Shown here piece after piece: positions 1 through 8,402 of a stretch of 64,000 nucleotides of DNA (positions within the stretch are counted from its first letter, which is position 1; every line of letters starts with the position of its first letter). Source of the stretch: Streptomyces venezuelae. GTDB taxonomy: Bacteria > Actinomycetota > Actinomycetes > Streptomycetales > Streptomycetaceae. The stretch lies in assembly GCF_008642335.1 (NCBI RefSeq), contig NZ_CP029191.1, forward strand, positions 620,001 to 684,000, in the 5' to 3' direction. The position numbers and the translations under genes are program-made. The notes below the pieces were generated by a model. That model did no database searches and was not told where the DNA came from. It saw nothing but the letters and a program-made list of their open reading frames with translations.

Positions 1-1
1 C

Positions 2-760
2 GAACGGATGCTCGCCGAGATCCGTGAGGTGAGCGCCGCACACCCCACGGGCGCGTACCTCCTGGACTGCTCGAGCTACCACCTCGCGCACCTGATCCGG
101 AAGGTCACCGAGTGGGACCTGTGGGACCGCTTCCCGCGTCCGGCCGGGATCATCCACGCCTACGAGTACACGCCGCTGAACGTCCGCGCGTATCTGCGCA
201 GCCACTTCGACTGCCCCGTCGTCGACCTCTTCGGCAGCACGGAACTGGGCTACCTCTTCTACAGCGAGGGCGAAGGGCGCTACCGCCCCTACCTCCACGA
301 CATGAGCGTGGAGCTGATCCCGGTCGAGCCGGGCAGCGGCATCCACAGCCTCATCGTCACCAGCGTCCGCAACCCGTACATGCCGCTCGTCCGCTACCGA
401 TCCGGCGACTGCGTCCGCACCGCCGACGGCAGCACCGACCCCGAGCGGATCATCTCCTTCTGTGGGCGCGAGAAGGAACTGCTCGCCACGCCCGCGGGCC
501 GCGTCGCCCAGGCCGACCTCGACGCCCGGGTCGCCGCGGTCTCGCCCCGCGTCTTCCTGCACCAGCTGCACCTCACCGCCGAGGACCGGTGCGAGCTGTG
601 GTGCACGACGTTCGACGGCAAGCCGCTCGCACCCGAGGAGACCGACGCACTCGCCGCTGCCGTCGGCGCGTTGACCGGCCGGACCTGCCACGTGGAGCAC
701 CGCGACCACGTGCCGATCGGGCGCTCCGGCAAGTACGCCTGGCTGGCCGCGCCCCAGTGA
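2..760 (+). CDS. PaaK/F390-synthetase-like adenylate-forming enzyme, C-terminal part (5' truncated)
   Basis: This is the C-terminal 250 or so residues of an adenylate-forming ligase that enters from the left edge; the frame is open to base 2, so the first ATG at 8 is probably internal. The core motifs are visible: FGSTELG (motif A5), RYRSGD (motif A7), then a GREKEL hinge and a short C-terminal domain ending in GRSGKYAWLA. This arrangement is that of phenylacetate-CoA ligase/coenzyme F390 synthetase-like enzymes, which activate a carboxylate with ATP and usually pass it to CoA. The substrate cannot be read. It is followed after 32 bases by the DEIWH-motif protein and probably shares its transcript; a link to the metabolite locus further right is only an inference. 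Confidence 0.8.
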   Translation, partial: ERMLAEIREVSAAHPTGAYLLDCSSYHLAHLIRKVTEWDLWDRFPRPAGIIHAYEYTPLNVRAYLRSHFDCPVVDLFGSTELGYLFYSEGEGRYRPYLHDMSVELIPVEPGSGIHSLIVTSVRNPYMPLVRYRSGDCVRTADGSTDPERIISFCGREKELLATPAGRVAQADLDARVAAVSPRVFLHQLHLTAEDRCELWCTTFDGKPLAPEETDALAAAVGALTGRTCHVEHRDHVPIGRSGKYAWLAAPQ

Positions 761-792
761 CAGCGCAATCGACCCACCGGACCGGAGTCCCC

Positions 793-1305
793 ATGCACAC
801 TTCCGTCTCGCACGCCCCCACCGCCGAGGAGCTGCTCGGCGCCGATCTGCACGCCGAGGTCGTACGGCACTTCGCCGCGAAGCCCGACGCCCCGGACGTC
901 GCGTACGTCACCCACCAGGTCCGCGAATGCCTCCGCTACCTCTACCTCGTCTCCCGCCACCCGGACCGCCTCGCCGGTCTCTTCCTCCCCGTCGAGCAGG
1001 ACATCGACGAGATCTGGCACTACCTGATCCTGCAGACCCGCGAGTACCGGGAACTGTGCGAACAGCGGCTGCCCGGCGGGCACTTCATCCACCACCGGAG
1101 CGTGTCGTACGACGCCTACCAGCAGGAGCCGGGGCGCGAGACGGCGGCGGAGGAGGCGCTGCGCTGGATTCCCCTCTACACCGCCGCGTTCGGCCCGTAC
1201 GACGAGGAAGCGCTGCCGCACTGGACGGTCGTGCGGTTCCTCCACGAGGTCCTTGAGCTCTCGCTGCCGGAGATCGCGGCGCTCGCGGACAGCTCCGAAG
1301 GCTGA
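793..1305 (+). CDS. Glycine-rich-domain (DUF1399)-like protein
   Basis: A 170-residue soluble protein with the motif DIDEIWHYLILQTREY at about residues 74-89 followed by two histidines (FIHHR). This resembles the helical domain of plant GRDP/DUF1399 proteins and their bacterial relatives, whose biochemical role is unknown. The ATG at 793 is chosen because the frame upstream is only the out-of-frame shadow of the adenylation gene. It lies 32 bases after that gene on the same strand, so co-transcription is likely. No signal peptide or membrane segment is seen. Confidence 0.7.
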   Translation: MHTSVSHAPTAEELLGADLHAEVVRHFAAKPDAPDVAYVTHQVRECLRYLYLVSRHPDRLAGLFLPVEQDIDEIWHYLILQTREYRELCEQRLPGGHFIHHRSVSYDAYQQEPGRETAAEEALRWIPLYTAAFGPYDEEALPHWTVVRFLHEVLELSLPEIAALADSSEG

Positions 1306-1453
1306 AGCCCTTCGCCGCAACTCGGTTTCGCAGCAACGGATTTGGTGCCGCACAGCGGACGCCCCATGGACCGCGCCACAGTAATGTGACATTTTACTGA
1401 CCGGCCTCCGCGCCTCCGCCCGTCCGTCCGTGCGTCGTCCCCAGGGAGTCCTC

Positions 1454-2845
1454 GTGACCGCATCCGGCCTGCCGCAATCCGCCGCCCCGCTCCACACCGG
1501 CAGCCACGACCTGCCCGTCTCCGCCGAGCTGTCCCGCTTCATGGCGGAGTCCTGGGCGCCGTCCGCCCTGCCCGACTCCGCACGGGTCCCCGCGCACGCC
1601 GTCACCCCGGCCCGCCGGGCACGGCTCTCCGCACGCTTCCCCGGCGAGCGGCTGATCGTGCCGGCGGGTGAGCTCACGGTCCGGTCGAACGACTGCGACC
1701 ACCGCTTCCGTCCGCACAGCGCGTACGCCTGGCTGACCGGCCTGACCGGGGAGGACCAGGCCGGCGGCGTACTGGTCATGGAGCCTTCGGGGCCGCACGG
1801 GCACGAGGCGGTGCTGTATCTGCGGCCGCGCTCCCCGCGCGTCGAAGGCGACGAGGAGTTCTACCGTGACCGGCGCTACGGCGAGTTCTGGGTGGGCCGC
1901 CGCCCCGACCTCGCCGAGGCGGAACGGCTCACCGGCATCCGCTGCGCCCACCTGGACACACTCGGATCGCCCACGGGCCGCAGCGCCGCCGCCGACCCCG
2001 AACTGGCCGCCGCGCTCTCCGAGTTGCGGCTCGTCAAGGACGCCTGGGAGGTCGAGCAGCTGCAGCTGGCCGTCGACCACACCACGGCCGGGTTCGAGGA
2101 CGTCGTCCGTGCGCTGCCCCGCGCGCTCGCTCATCCGCGCGGGGAACGCTGGATCGAGGGAGTGTTCGGTCTGCGCGCCCGCGCCGAGGGCAACGGCACC
2201 GGCTACGAGACCATCGCGGCCTCCGGAGCTCACGCGTGCGTGCTCCACTGGATCCGCAACGACGGGCGCCTGCACCGCGACGACCTCCTGCTTCTGGACG
2301 CGGGCGTGGAGACGGACAGCCTCTACACCGCCGACATCACCCGCACCCTGCCGCTCTCCGGCCGCTTCTCCCCCGTGCAGCGCCAGGTGTACGAGCTGGT
2401 GCTCGCCGCCCAGGACGCGGGCATCGCGGCGCTGCGTCCCGGTGCGCGCTTCCGTGACTTCCACCGGGCGGCCATGGGGGTCATCTCGGAGGGGCTCGCC
2501 GAGTGGGGGGTGCTGAAGGACGCGCGGGGCGACCTGCACCGCCGCTACACCCTGTGCGGCAGCGGCCACATGCTCGGCCTCGACGTCCACGACTGCGCCA
2601 AGGCGCGCGCCGAGACGTACCTGGACGGCGTCCTGGAGGAGGGCCAGGTCCTCACCGTGGAGCCCGGCCTCTACCTCCAGCCCGACGACGAGACGCTCCC
2701 CGCCGAACTGCGCGGCATCGGCGTCCGGATCGAGGACGACCTGGTCGTCACATCGGAAGGCGCCCGCCTGATGTCGGCCGCGCTCCCGCGCACGGTCGCG
2801 GGCATCGAGGAGTGGATGGGCACGCTGCTCGACGCCCGCGCCTGA
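1454..2845 (+). CDS. pepP: M24 family aminopeptidase P (Xaa-Pro aminopeptidase)
   Basis: A 463-residue cytosolic metallopeptidase that removes the residue before proline at peptide N-termini. The N-terminal AMP_N domain (about residues 40-170) precedes the pita-bread catalytic domain. All five expected metal ligands are visible: Asp in LLLDAGVET, Asp in TADITRT, His in GSGHMLGLDVHD, Glu in TVEPGLYL and Glu in RIEDD. I chose the GTG at 1454 because AGGGAG sits five bases upstream; a GTG at 1430 is also in frame but lacks such a site. It is followed by a gap carrying the tRNA-like gene. Confidence 0.92.
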   Translation: MTASGLPQSAAPLHTGSHDLPVSAELSRFMAESWAPSALPDSARVPAHAVTPARRARLSARFPGERLIVPAGELTVRSNDCDHRFRPHSAYAWLTGLTGEDQAGGVLVMEPSGPHGHEAVLYLRPRSPRVEGDEEFYRDRRYGEFWVGRRPDLAEAERLTGIRCAHLDTLGSPTGRSAAADPELAAALSELRLVKDAWEVEQLQLAVDHTTAGFEDVVRALPRALAHPRGERWIEGVFGLRARAEGNGTGYETIAASGAHACVLHWIRNDGRLHRDDLLLLDAGVETDSLYTADITRTLPLSGRFSPVQRQVYELVLAAQDAGIAALRPGARFRDFHRAAMGVISEGLAEWGVLKDARGDLHRRYTLCGSGHMLGLDVHDCAKARAETYLDGVLEEGQVLTVEPGLYLQPDDETLPAELRGIGVRIEDDLVVTSEGARLMSAALPRTVAGIEEWMGTLLDARA

Positions 2846-2892
2846 GAGCCGGTGCCCTGGCCGCGCATTTCTCTTCCACCCGCGCCATGGGG

Positions 2893-2898
2893 TACAGT
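2893..2898 (+). promoter_or_regulatory. Possible -10 element (TACAGT) of the tRNA-like gene
   Basis: TACAGT lies 42 bases upstream of the tRNA-like body and fits a sigma-70-type -10 box. No convincing -35 is present at 17-18 bases upstream (TTTCTC is the best). It suggests an independent transcript that starts near 2905. Confidence 0.35.
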
Positions 2899-2939
2899 CG
2901 ATCATGTGCTCGACGCCGGAACGACGGCGCAGGGCCCGC

Positions 2940-3009
2940 GCGTTGGTGGTCCAAGGAAAGGCGCCCCACTTCCTGTGGGGAGATGCAGGTGCAAGGCCTG
3001 CCCAGCGCT
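2940..3009 (+). tRNA. Atypical tRNA-Gly (anticodon UCC)
   Basis: The sequence folds as a complete cloverleaf. A 7-bp acceptor stem pairs 2940-2946 (GCGTTGG) with 3002-3008 (CCAGCGC), with one G-U. The 5-bp anticodon stem is 2964-2968 with 2976-2980, and the seven-base loop CTTCCTG puts TCC at the anticodon positions. The 5-bp T stem is 2985-2989 with 2997-3001 around the loop TGCAAGG, followed at once by the 3' acceptor strand and discriminator T. Oddities are a very short D loop (AAGGAA) with a weak D stem, T instead of a purine at position 37, and G instead of T at position 55. CCA is not encoded, as is common in Streptomyces. Gly(UCC) identity rests on the anticodon only. Confidence 0.7.
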
Positions 3010-3016
3010 CAGGGAA

Positions 3017-3055
3017 AGAAGGCCCCGGCCTCCGTCACGGAGACCGGGGCCTTCT
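3017..3055 (+). terminator. Strong hairpin terminator after the tRNA-like gene
   Basis: A 12-bp perfect stem (AGAAGGCCCCGG with CCGGGGCCTTCT) encloses a second stem CTCCG/CGGAG with loop TCA. It begins eight bases after the tRNA-like body and ends about 50 bases before the next start codon. There is no long T run, which is usual for high-GC actinobacteria. Confidence 0.7.
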
Positions 3056-3104
3056 CGCGTACCCCGAGCCCGTTCCTCCTCGCCCCGCAGGCGACACTGG
3101 GGCC

Positions 3105-3833
3105 ATGTTCGTCGACCGTCTTCCGCCCCCGCACGTCTACGGCCGTCTCCGCGTCGAGCGGCACGACCTGTCCCCCGCCCGCTGGCTGGAGCAACGCCCG
3201 CCGGGTGCGGACGGGTTCGGGACGGTCGCCGGGGTGTGTGCCCCGGGGTTCGAGGCGTACGCGCGGATCCTGCACCCCGCACGGCTCGGCACCGCACCGG
3301 TGCGGTGGGACCGGGCCGCCGCCGCGTACGGCGCGACGGTCGGTGCGGCGACGCGCTGGCACGAACTGATCGGCGCCGAGGACCGTCTCCTCTACCGCAA
3401 CGACGACACCCCGGCCGTCCCCGGCGTCTGGGACGAGCACCCGCACGAAGGGCCGACGCCCGGCGATGTGGCCCGCGCCCTGATCCCCGTCCTGGCCCGG
3501 CACACCGGGACACCCGGCCGGTGTTGGTACGGACTGTGGGCCGGCTACGGGCACATCGAATGGGACGGCGTGCCCGCCTTCGACACACCGGGCCGCGAGG
3601 AGATCCTGCTCTCCGGCCCCCTCGACGACGCCGACTCGCCCGCGCCGGGCTCCGTCGACGGGGTGCCCGAACTCCCCGACCTGTGGTGGCCCGATGACCG
3701 CGCCTGGTGCGTGGGCGGCGACGTCGGCCTCGTCAGCACGTACGTCGGAGGTTCCGCGCGGTGCGTCGCCGACATCCTCGCGACCCCGGGTCTTGAGGCG
3801 TACGAGGTCGACGAGACGTCCCCGGTGGACTGA
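3105..3833 (+). CDS. Conserved hypothetical protein of actinobacteria
   Basis: A 242-residue soluble protein of unknown function, rich in Trp. It has the segment WYGLWAGYGHIEWDG near the middle and a C-terminal signature WWPDDRAWCVGGDVGLVSTY. I know this layout from many actinobacterial proteins, none with an assigned role. The ATG at 3105 follows the tRNA terminator directly; the longer open frame upstream runs through the tRNA-like gene and is not credible. No signal peptide or transmembrane segment is seen. It converges on the ferredoxin reductase gene with 17 bases between the stops. Confidence 0.75.
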   Translation: MFVDRLPPPHVYGRLRVERHDLSPARWLEQRPPGADGFGTVAGVCAPGFEAYARILHPARLGTAPVRWDRAAAAYGATVGAATRWHELIGAEDRLLYRNDDTPAVPGVWDEHPHEGPTPGDVARALIPVLARHTGTPGRCWYGLWAGYGHIEWDGVPAFDTPGREEILLSGPLDDADSPAPGSVDGVPELPDLWWPDDRAWCVGGDVGLVSTYVGGSARCVADILATPGLEAYEVDETSPVD

Positions 3834-3850
3834 CCCCCGCGCAGAGCCGG

Positions 3851-5512
3851 TCAGCGCAGGAGGCCCGCCCGGCCCGACCGTGCCGTGGAGACGAGTTCGG
3901 CGACCGTGGCGATCTTGACGCGTGGTCGTCCCGCGCTCGCGCCGCGGGTGACCTCGGCCCGTTCGATGGCGGCGAGTCCGCGCGCGTCGACGACGTGACG
4001 GTTGCGGCGGCGCGCAAGACGGTGGAAGGCCTTCGTGGCGTGCCGCGGGGTGGGCAGCACGCCCGCGACCGCGTCGGCGAGGAGGGTGGTGACCGTTTCG
4101 GCGGCGCAGGTGCGGTTGGCGCCGATGCCGCCGCTGGGGCCGCGCTTGATCCAGCCCACGACATAGGTGCCGGGCCGTCCCTCGACCCGGCCGCCCTCGT
4201 GGGGCACGGTGCCGCCGGTCTCGTCGAAGGGCAGGCCTGCGACGGGTGTGCCGCGGTAGCCGATGGCGCGCAGGAGCAGGCCCGCCGGTATCGACCGCTC
4301 CCCCGCCGCCGTCGTCACGCGCACCGCGTCGACCCGTTCCGTGCCGAGGACTTCGACGGGTTCGCAGTGGAAGCGCAGCACGATCCTGCGGCCGGGCTCG
4401 GGCTGCCGTGCCCAGTCCGGCCGTGCGCGGGTGACGCCCCGCAGGACCGCCGCCTTGTCCTTCGCGTCCGCCGTGTCGATGGCGTCCGCGACGCGCGGGT
4501 CGTGGTCGTCGACGACCAGGTCCACGCCCGGCAGGTGCTTGAGGGCGAGGAGTTCGGACGTGGTGTACGCGGCGTGCGCGGGGCCGCGCCGGGCGAGCAG
4601 GACGACTTCGCGGACCTTGCTGTCGCGCAGGGCGCGCAGCGCATGGTCGGCGATGTCGGTGCGGGCGAGGGTGTCGGGGTCCGCGAGCAGGATCCGGGCG
4701 ACGTCCAGGGCCACGTTTCCGTTGCCGACGACGACCGCGCGCTCCGCCGAGAGATCGATGCCGTCCGGCTTCGCGTCCGGGTGGGCGTTGTACCAGGCGA
4801 CGAACGAGGTCGCGGAGATGCTGCCGGGCAGTTCCTCGCCGGGGATCGACAGACGGCGGTCGGCCGAGGCGCCCACGGCGTAGACGACCGCGTCGTGGTG
4901 GGCCGCGATCTCCTCGGGGGTGACGTCGGTGCCGACGTCGAGGCCGAGGTGCATCCGTACCCGCGGGTGGGCGTGGAAGCGGGCGAAGGTCTCGCCGACC
5001 TTCTTGGTCGCGGGGTGGTCGGGCGCGACGCCGTAGCGCACGAGTCCGCCGGCGACCGGGAGCCGGTCGATCAGGGTGACCTCGGCGCTGGTGTGGAGCA
5101 GCAGGTCCTGCACGGCGTACATCCCGGCGGGGCCCGTGCCGACGACTGCGATCTTCAGCGGTGCGAAGTCCGCGGGCAGCACGCGGGGGAAGGACGGCTC
5201 GCCCCAGGCGTGGAAGTTGGGCCCGTCCCGGTCCGGCTCGGGCGTCTCCTCCACCGTCGCGTCGTCGTAGTAGGCCGCGTTGATGGCGGCGTACTCCTTC
5301 TGCGCGAGCGGCAGGGTGTCCACCGGGAAGATCGCGTCGACGGGGCAGGCGTCGGCGCAGGCGCCGCAGGAGATGCACGTCTTCGGGTCGATGTGCAGCA
5401 TCTCCGTGCTGCCGAACGCCCGCTCCTCCGGCGTGGGGTGGATGCAGTTGACCGGGCAGACGGCGACGCAGGTGGCGTCGTTGCAGCAGGTCTGGGTGAT
5501 GGCGTAGGTCAT
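3851..5512 (-). CDS. Ferredoxin fused to ferredoxin--NADP(+) reductase (FprB type)
   Basis: A 553-residue two-module flavoprotein. Residues 1 to about 65 are a bacterial ferredoxin with one full CxxCxxCxxxCP cluster (CISCGACADACP) and a second, atypical Cys set (CCNDATCVAVCP), as in 7Fe/8Fe ferredoxins. From about residue 115 a reductase follows, with the FAD-binding GTGPAGMYA and the NADP-binding VVGNGNVALDVAR. It moves electrons from NADPH to its own or another iron-sulfur centre. The gene starts 33 bases after the AurF-like oxygenase stop on the same strand, so the obvious inference is that it reduces that diiron enzyme. Mycobacterial FprB has the same fusion and length. Confidence 0.9.
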   Translation of the reverse strand: MTYAITQTCCNDATCVAVCPVNCIHPTPEERAFGSTEMLHIDPKTCISCGACADACPVDAIFPVDTLPLAQKEYAAINAAYYDDATVEETPEPDRDGPNFHAWGEPSFPRVLPADFAPLKIAVVGTGPAGMYAVQDLLLHTSAEVTLIDRLPVAGGLVRYGVAPDHPATKKVGETFARFHAHPRVRMHLGLDVGTDVTPEEIAAHHDAVVYAVGASADRRLSIPGEELPGSISATSFVAWYNAHPDAKPDGIDLSAERAVVVGNGNVALDVARILLADPDTLARTDIADHALRALRDSKVREVVLLARRGPAHAAYTTSELLALKHLPGVDLVVDDHDPRVADAIDTADAKDKAAVLRGVTRARPDWARQPEPGRRIVLRFHCEPVEVLGTERVDAVRVTTAAGERSIPAGLLLRAIGYRGTPVAGLPFDETGGTVPHEGGRVEGRPGTYVVGWIKRGPSGGIGANRTCAAETVTTLLADAVAGVLPTPRHATKAFHRLARRRNRHVVDARGLAAIERAEVTRGASAGRPRVKIATVAELVSTARSGRAGLLR

Positions 5513-5545
5513 GTTCGTCGGCTCGCTCGGCTCAGGTGGGTCGGC

Positions 5546-6460
5546 TCAGATGAGGTGGGCGCGCTTGTAGAAGACCAGGGCCGGTTTGGTGAGCAGGCCG
5601 CACGAGGCGAGGAACTCCATGAGGCCCGAACAGCTCGACCGCATCATGGACTTGTGGTGCTCGTTGGCCTTCGCCTCGGCGACGGCGCGTTCCTCGTCGA
5701 GTCCGGCGTTCGCGTACACCTTGCGGTTCACCATGCTGGTGACGATGACGTACGACGCGATGGCGATGATGAGCGAGTTGATCTCGCGGCGCACCCGGCC
5801 CGCGCCCGCGAGCTGCTTGCGCGTCTGGTCGCGGGCGAACTTCATGTGCCGCGACTCCTCGACGACATGGATGTTGTTGATGGTGCGGACGAACGGCACG
5901 ACGCGCTCGTCCCGCATCCAGTCGCGCTGCATCACGTCGAGGACTTCCTCGGCGACGAGGATCGCGGCGTACGCGGCCTCCCCGAAGGCGACGGACTTGA
6001 AGACCCTGCCGAGTTCGGTCGCCCAGCGGCGCGGCCGGTAGGCGGGGGCGCCCAGCTTCTCGGCGCCGCGGGCGAACATGATGGAGTGGCGGCACTCCTC
6101 GGCGATCTCGGTGAGCGCCCACTGCACCTCGGTGCTGGTCGGGTCCTTGGCGTAGACGTCGCGCAGCACCATCTGCTGCAGGATCATCTCGAACCAGATG
6201 CCCGTGCTGGCCACTGAAGCGGCTTCCTGCCGGGTCAGCTCCTTGCGCTGCTCCTCGGTCATCTCCTGCCAGTAGGCGGTGCCGTAGAGCGTGCTCCACT
6301 CCGGGCTGGCGCCGTGGCAGTCGCGGTCGAGGGGCGTGTCCCAGTCGACTTCGACGGCCGGGTCGTACGCCAGCACGGCGGCCGAGTCCAACAGCCGCCG
6401 GGCGACATCGCCCTCCGGGGAACTGCCCTGTGTGCTCGGCCGAACAGTGCTGCTTGCCAT
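5546..6460 (-). CDS. AurF-family non-haem diiron oxygenase
   Basis: A 304-residue helical protein with the paired carboxylate/histidine motifs of the AurF family: EIAEECRH at about residues 116-123 and HVVEESRHMKF at about 200-210, plus a further Glu in FGEAAYAAILVAEE. Characterised members such as AurF oxidise aryl-amines to nitro groups with O2; other relatives have unknown substrates. It is transcribed with the ferredoxin-reductase fusion downstream. A palindrome, probably an operator, lies about 90 bases upstream. Substrate and any tie to the adjacent decarboxylase operon are inference. Confidence 0.82.
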   Translation of the reverse strand: MASSTVRPSTQGSSPEGDVARRLLDSAAVLAYDPAVEVDWDTPLDRDCHGASPEWSTLYGTAYWQEMTEEQRKELTRQEAASVASTGIWFEMILQQMVLRDVYAKDPTSTEVQWALTEIAEECRHSIMFARGAEKLGAPAYRPRRWATELGRVFKSVAFGEAAYAAILVAEEVLDVMQRDWMRDERVVPFVRTINNIHVVEESRHMKFARDQTRKQLAGAGRVRREINSLIIAIASYVIVTSMVNRKVYANAGLDEERAVAEAKANEHHKSMMRSSCSGLMEFLASCGLLTKPALVFYKRAHLI

Positions 6461-6550
6461 GCTGCGGCTCCTTGGCTCGGTGACGCGTCGGCTCCGACGG
6501 CGTCAAGGCAGCGGGCACGGCGCCTCGTCACACGGCAGGCCGCGACCCCG

Positions 6551-6573
6551 TTGTTAGACAGAACGTATAACAA
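6551..6573 (-). promoter_or_regulatory. Palindromic operator candidate upstream of the AurF-like gene
   Basis: TTGTTAGAC and GTATAACAA form an inverted repeat matching at 8 of 9 positions around a 5-base spacer. It sits in the 186-base gap between the MFS stop and the AurF-like start, 91 bases before that start, and overlaps an AT-rich TATACG that could be the -10 box. The shape fits a TetR-type repressor site. No TetR gene is adjacent. Confidence 0.5.
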
Positions 6574-6646
6574 GGGGGTCGGGTACGCCTACCCTCGAGT
6601 AAGTAAGAGATTGGACAGAGCCGGTGGAGCCGTAAAGCCGCGCAGG

Positions 6647-7843
6647 TCAGCCGGTCGTGGCCGGCCAGCGGATCCGCGTGCTGCACGCCGAGACGACCAG
6701 CGCCGAGGCTGCGACGGCGGCCAGACCCCACACCAGGCTGCTGGCGTGGGCGATGAAACCGATCAGCGGCGGCCCGGCGAGCAGACCCGTCGTCCCCATG
6801 GCCGCCACCAGGGTCAGCGAGTCCGAGCCCTGTCCGGCCGCGGCCACGTAGACGCAGGGGGTGACGGCCGCGATGCCGAGGCCGACACAGGCGAAGCCGA
6901 GCAGCGCGGGCACAAGGCCCCCGCTCAGCAGGGCGAGCGCCAGACCCGCCCCGGCCAGCACGCTCCCGGACAGGACGACGCGGCCGTCGCCCCAGCGGCT
7001 GCGCCAGCCGTCGGCGAAGAGCCGGGCGACGACCATCATTCCGGAGACGACGGCGATGCCCAGGGGCGCCAGCTCGGCGGACGCCTCGGCGACGTCCTCC
7101 AGATAGAGCGCCGACCAGTCGTTCATGGCGCCCTCGGTGACGGTGCCGAAGGCCATGGCGACGCACATCCACAGCGTCACCCGGGACGGCACCGTCCACT
7201 TGGACTTCTTCTTCCCGGGCGCCGCGTCCTGCGCCGCACCCGACTCCTCCGCCGCACCGTCGGCCGGCTGCTGCTCGGCGAGCAGCCCCGTACGGGCGCA
7301 GAGCACCAGCAGGAGCAGGAAGAGCGCGGCCGCCCCGAAGTGCGCGGCGACCGCCGAGGTCACCGCGTTCATGCCGGACGCCAGCAGCGCGGCGAGCAGC
7401 GAACCGCCGCTGAACGTCGCGTGCAGGCGCGCCATGGCATTGCGCTCGTACCGCTTCTCCAGCTCGGCACCCTGCGCGTTCATGGCCACGTTGAGACAGC
7501 CCACGAGGACGCCGTCGACGCACATGACCAGCAGCGCCACGGGATAGTTGGGCGCCCCGGCCAGGGCGAGGAGGAGCAGCGCCAGACAGAGCGCCGACAG
7601 GAGCGCGAGTCGCTGCGAGCCGAGGCGCCGCATGAGGACGGCGACGAGCGGGAACGACACGGCCGCGCCGATGCCCGCGGCCATCAGGAGCACGCCGACC
7701 TCGGCCGCGGACAGGCCGAGGTCCTCCTTGATGGCCGGGATGCGCGACGCCCAGGTCGCGTACTGGAAGCCGAGCGAGCAGAACAGTGCCGCGATCGCCA
7801 GCTGGCTCCGATGGAAAGGATCACGCACGCGGAGCACCCGCAT
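6647..7843 (-). CDS. MFS transporter (exporter of the decarboxylase operon)
   Basis: A 398-residue integral membrane protein with about 12 hydrophobic helices. After the first helices it has FPLVAVLMRRLGSQR, the usual loop 2-3 region. Its start overlaps the end of the GNAT gene by 23 bases, so it is the last gene of the five-gene operon that begins with the dioxygenase. Placement after four biosynthetic-type enzymes suggests export of the product or self-resistance, but substrate specificity cannot be read from sequence. A central low-complexity cytoplasmic loop rich in Ala, Glu and Lys separates the two halves. Confidence 0.85.
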   Translation of the reverse strand: MRVLRVRDPFHRSQLAIAALFCSLGFQYATWASRIPAIKEDLGLSAAEVGVLLMAAGIGAAVSFPLVAVLMRRLGSQRLALLSALCLALLLLALAGAPNYPVALLVMCVDGVLVGCLNVAMNAQGAELEKRYERNAMARLHATFSGGSLLAALLASGMNAVTSAVAAHFGAAALFLLLLVLCARTGLLAEQQPADGAAEESGAAQDAAPGKKKSKWTVPSRVTLWMCVAMAFGTVTEGAMNDWSALYLEDVAEASAELAPLGIAVVSGMMVVARLFADGWRSRWGDGRVVLSGSVLAGAGLALALLSGGLVPALLGFACVGLGIAAVTPCVYVAAAGQGSDSLTLVAAMGTTGLLAGPPLIGFIAHASSLVWGLAAVAASALVVSACSTRIRWPATTG

Positions 7844-8402
7844 CAGCCCACTTCTCTGGTTCTCGCGCCGGTACGGTCACCGGTCGTGTGGTTCTCGTTG
7901 TCGTCGGGCCCGTCGTTCTCGACATGTAGACAGCCGTCGGGCCGTAGCCGGCCGGTGGCGGGCCCGCGTGTGCGGTGAAGCCGCGGCCCGACCAGAACGT
8001 CTCGCTGCCGCCGACGGCGACCAGGGAGATCTGCTCGTACCCGTGCGCGCGGGCCGTGGCCATGAGGTGGCGCAGGAGGTGCCGGGCCAGGCCGCGGTGC
8101 CGCAGGTGTTCCGCGACGACGATGTCGTGCAGGTGCAGGTTGCGCGAGGCGGGTGTCGGCCCGCGCTCGGGCCCGTTCAGCTCCGGGTACGCGGACTCCG
8201 GATACGGCAGGGCGAGCAGATAGCCCCCCAGGTGCTGTCCGAAGTCCAGTGCGAAGCACGTCCCGGGCGACGCGTCCACCCGGGACTCCAGCGCCTCCCG
8301 CCCCTCGGAGAGGCCGAGGGGCGCGTAGGCGCGGGACTCCAGTTCCACGATGCCGGGCCAGTCGGCGTCGGCGATGCGGCGTATGCGTACGACGTCGCTC
8401 AT
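7821..8402 (-). CDS. GNAT family N-acetyltransferase
   Basis: A 193-residue acetyl-CoA-dependent acetyltransferase. The family core is visible: a beta strand LHLHDIVVAEHLRHRG, then the pyrophosphate-binding loop RHRGLARHLLRHL, and SETFWSGRGFTAH near the end. The last 30 residues are Thr/Pro-rich and overlap the MFS start. The start ATG overlaps the decarboxylase stop as ATGA. In this operon it could acetylate an amine made by the decarboxylase, either as a biosynthetic or a protective step; that is inference. Confidence 0.85.
   Translation of the reverse strand: MSDVVRIRRIADADWPGIVELESRAYAPLGLSEGREALESRVDASPGTCFALDFGQHLGGYLLALPYPESAYPELNGPERGPTPASRNLHLHDIVVAEHLRHRGLARHLLRHLMATARAHGYEQISLVAVGGSETFWSGRGFTAHAGPPPAGYGPTAVYMSRTTGPTTTRTTRPVTVPAREPEKWADAGAPRA

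Noticed and set aside
1394..2905. Open frame of 503 codons on the minus strand
   Set aside because: It is antisense to the aminopeptidase P gene, whose motifs are clear, and its product is low in complexity and without any family feature. High GC makes such shadows common.
2893..3055. Reading the 2893-3055 region as a riboswitch for the hypothetical gene at 3105
   Set aside because: The complete seven-base-pair acceptor stem, anticodon arm and T arm fit a tRNA better, and no known riboswitch core was recognised.
3995..6217. Open frame of 740 codons on the plus strand
   Set aside because: It is the antisense of the ferredoxin-reductase and AurF-like genes; the protein is Gly/Arg/Val repetitive and has no motif.
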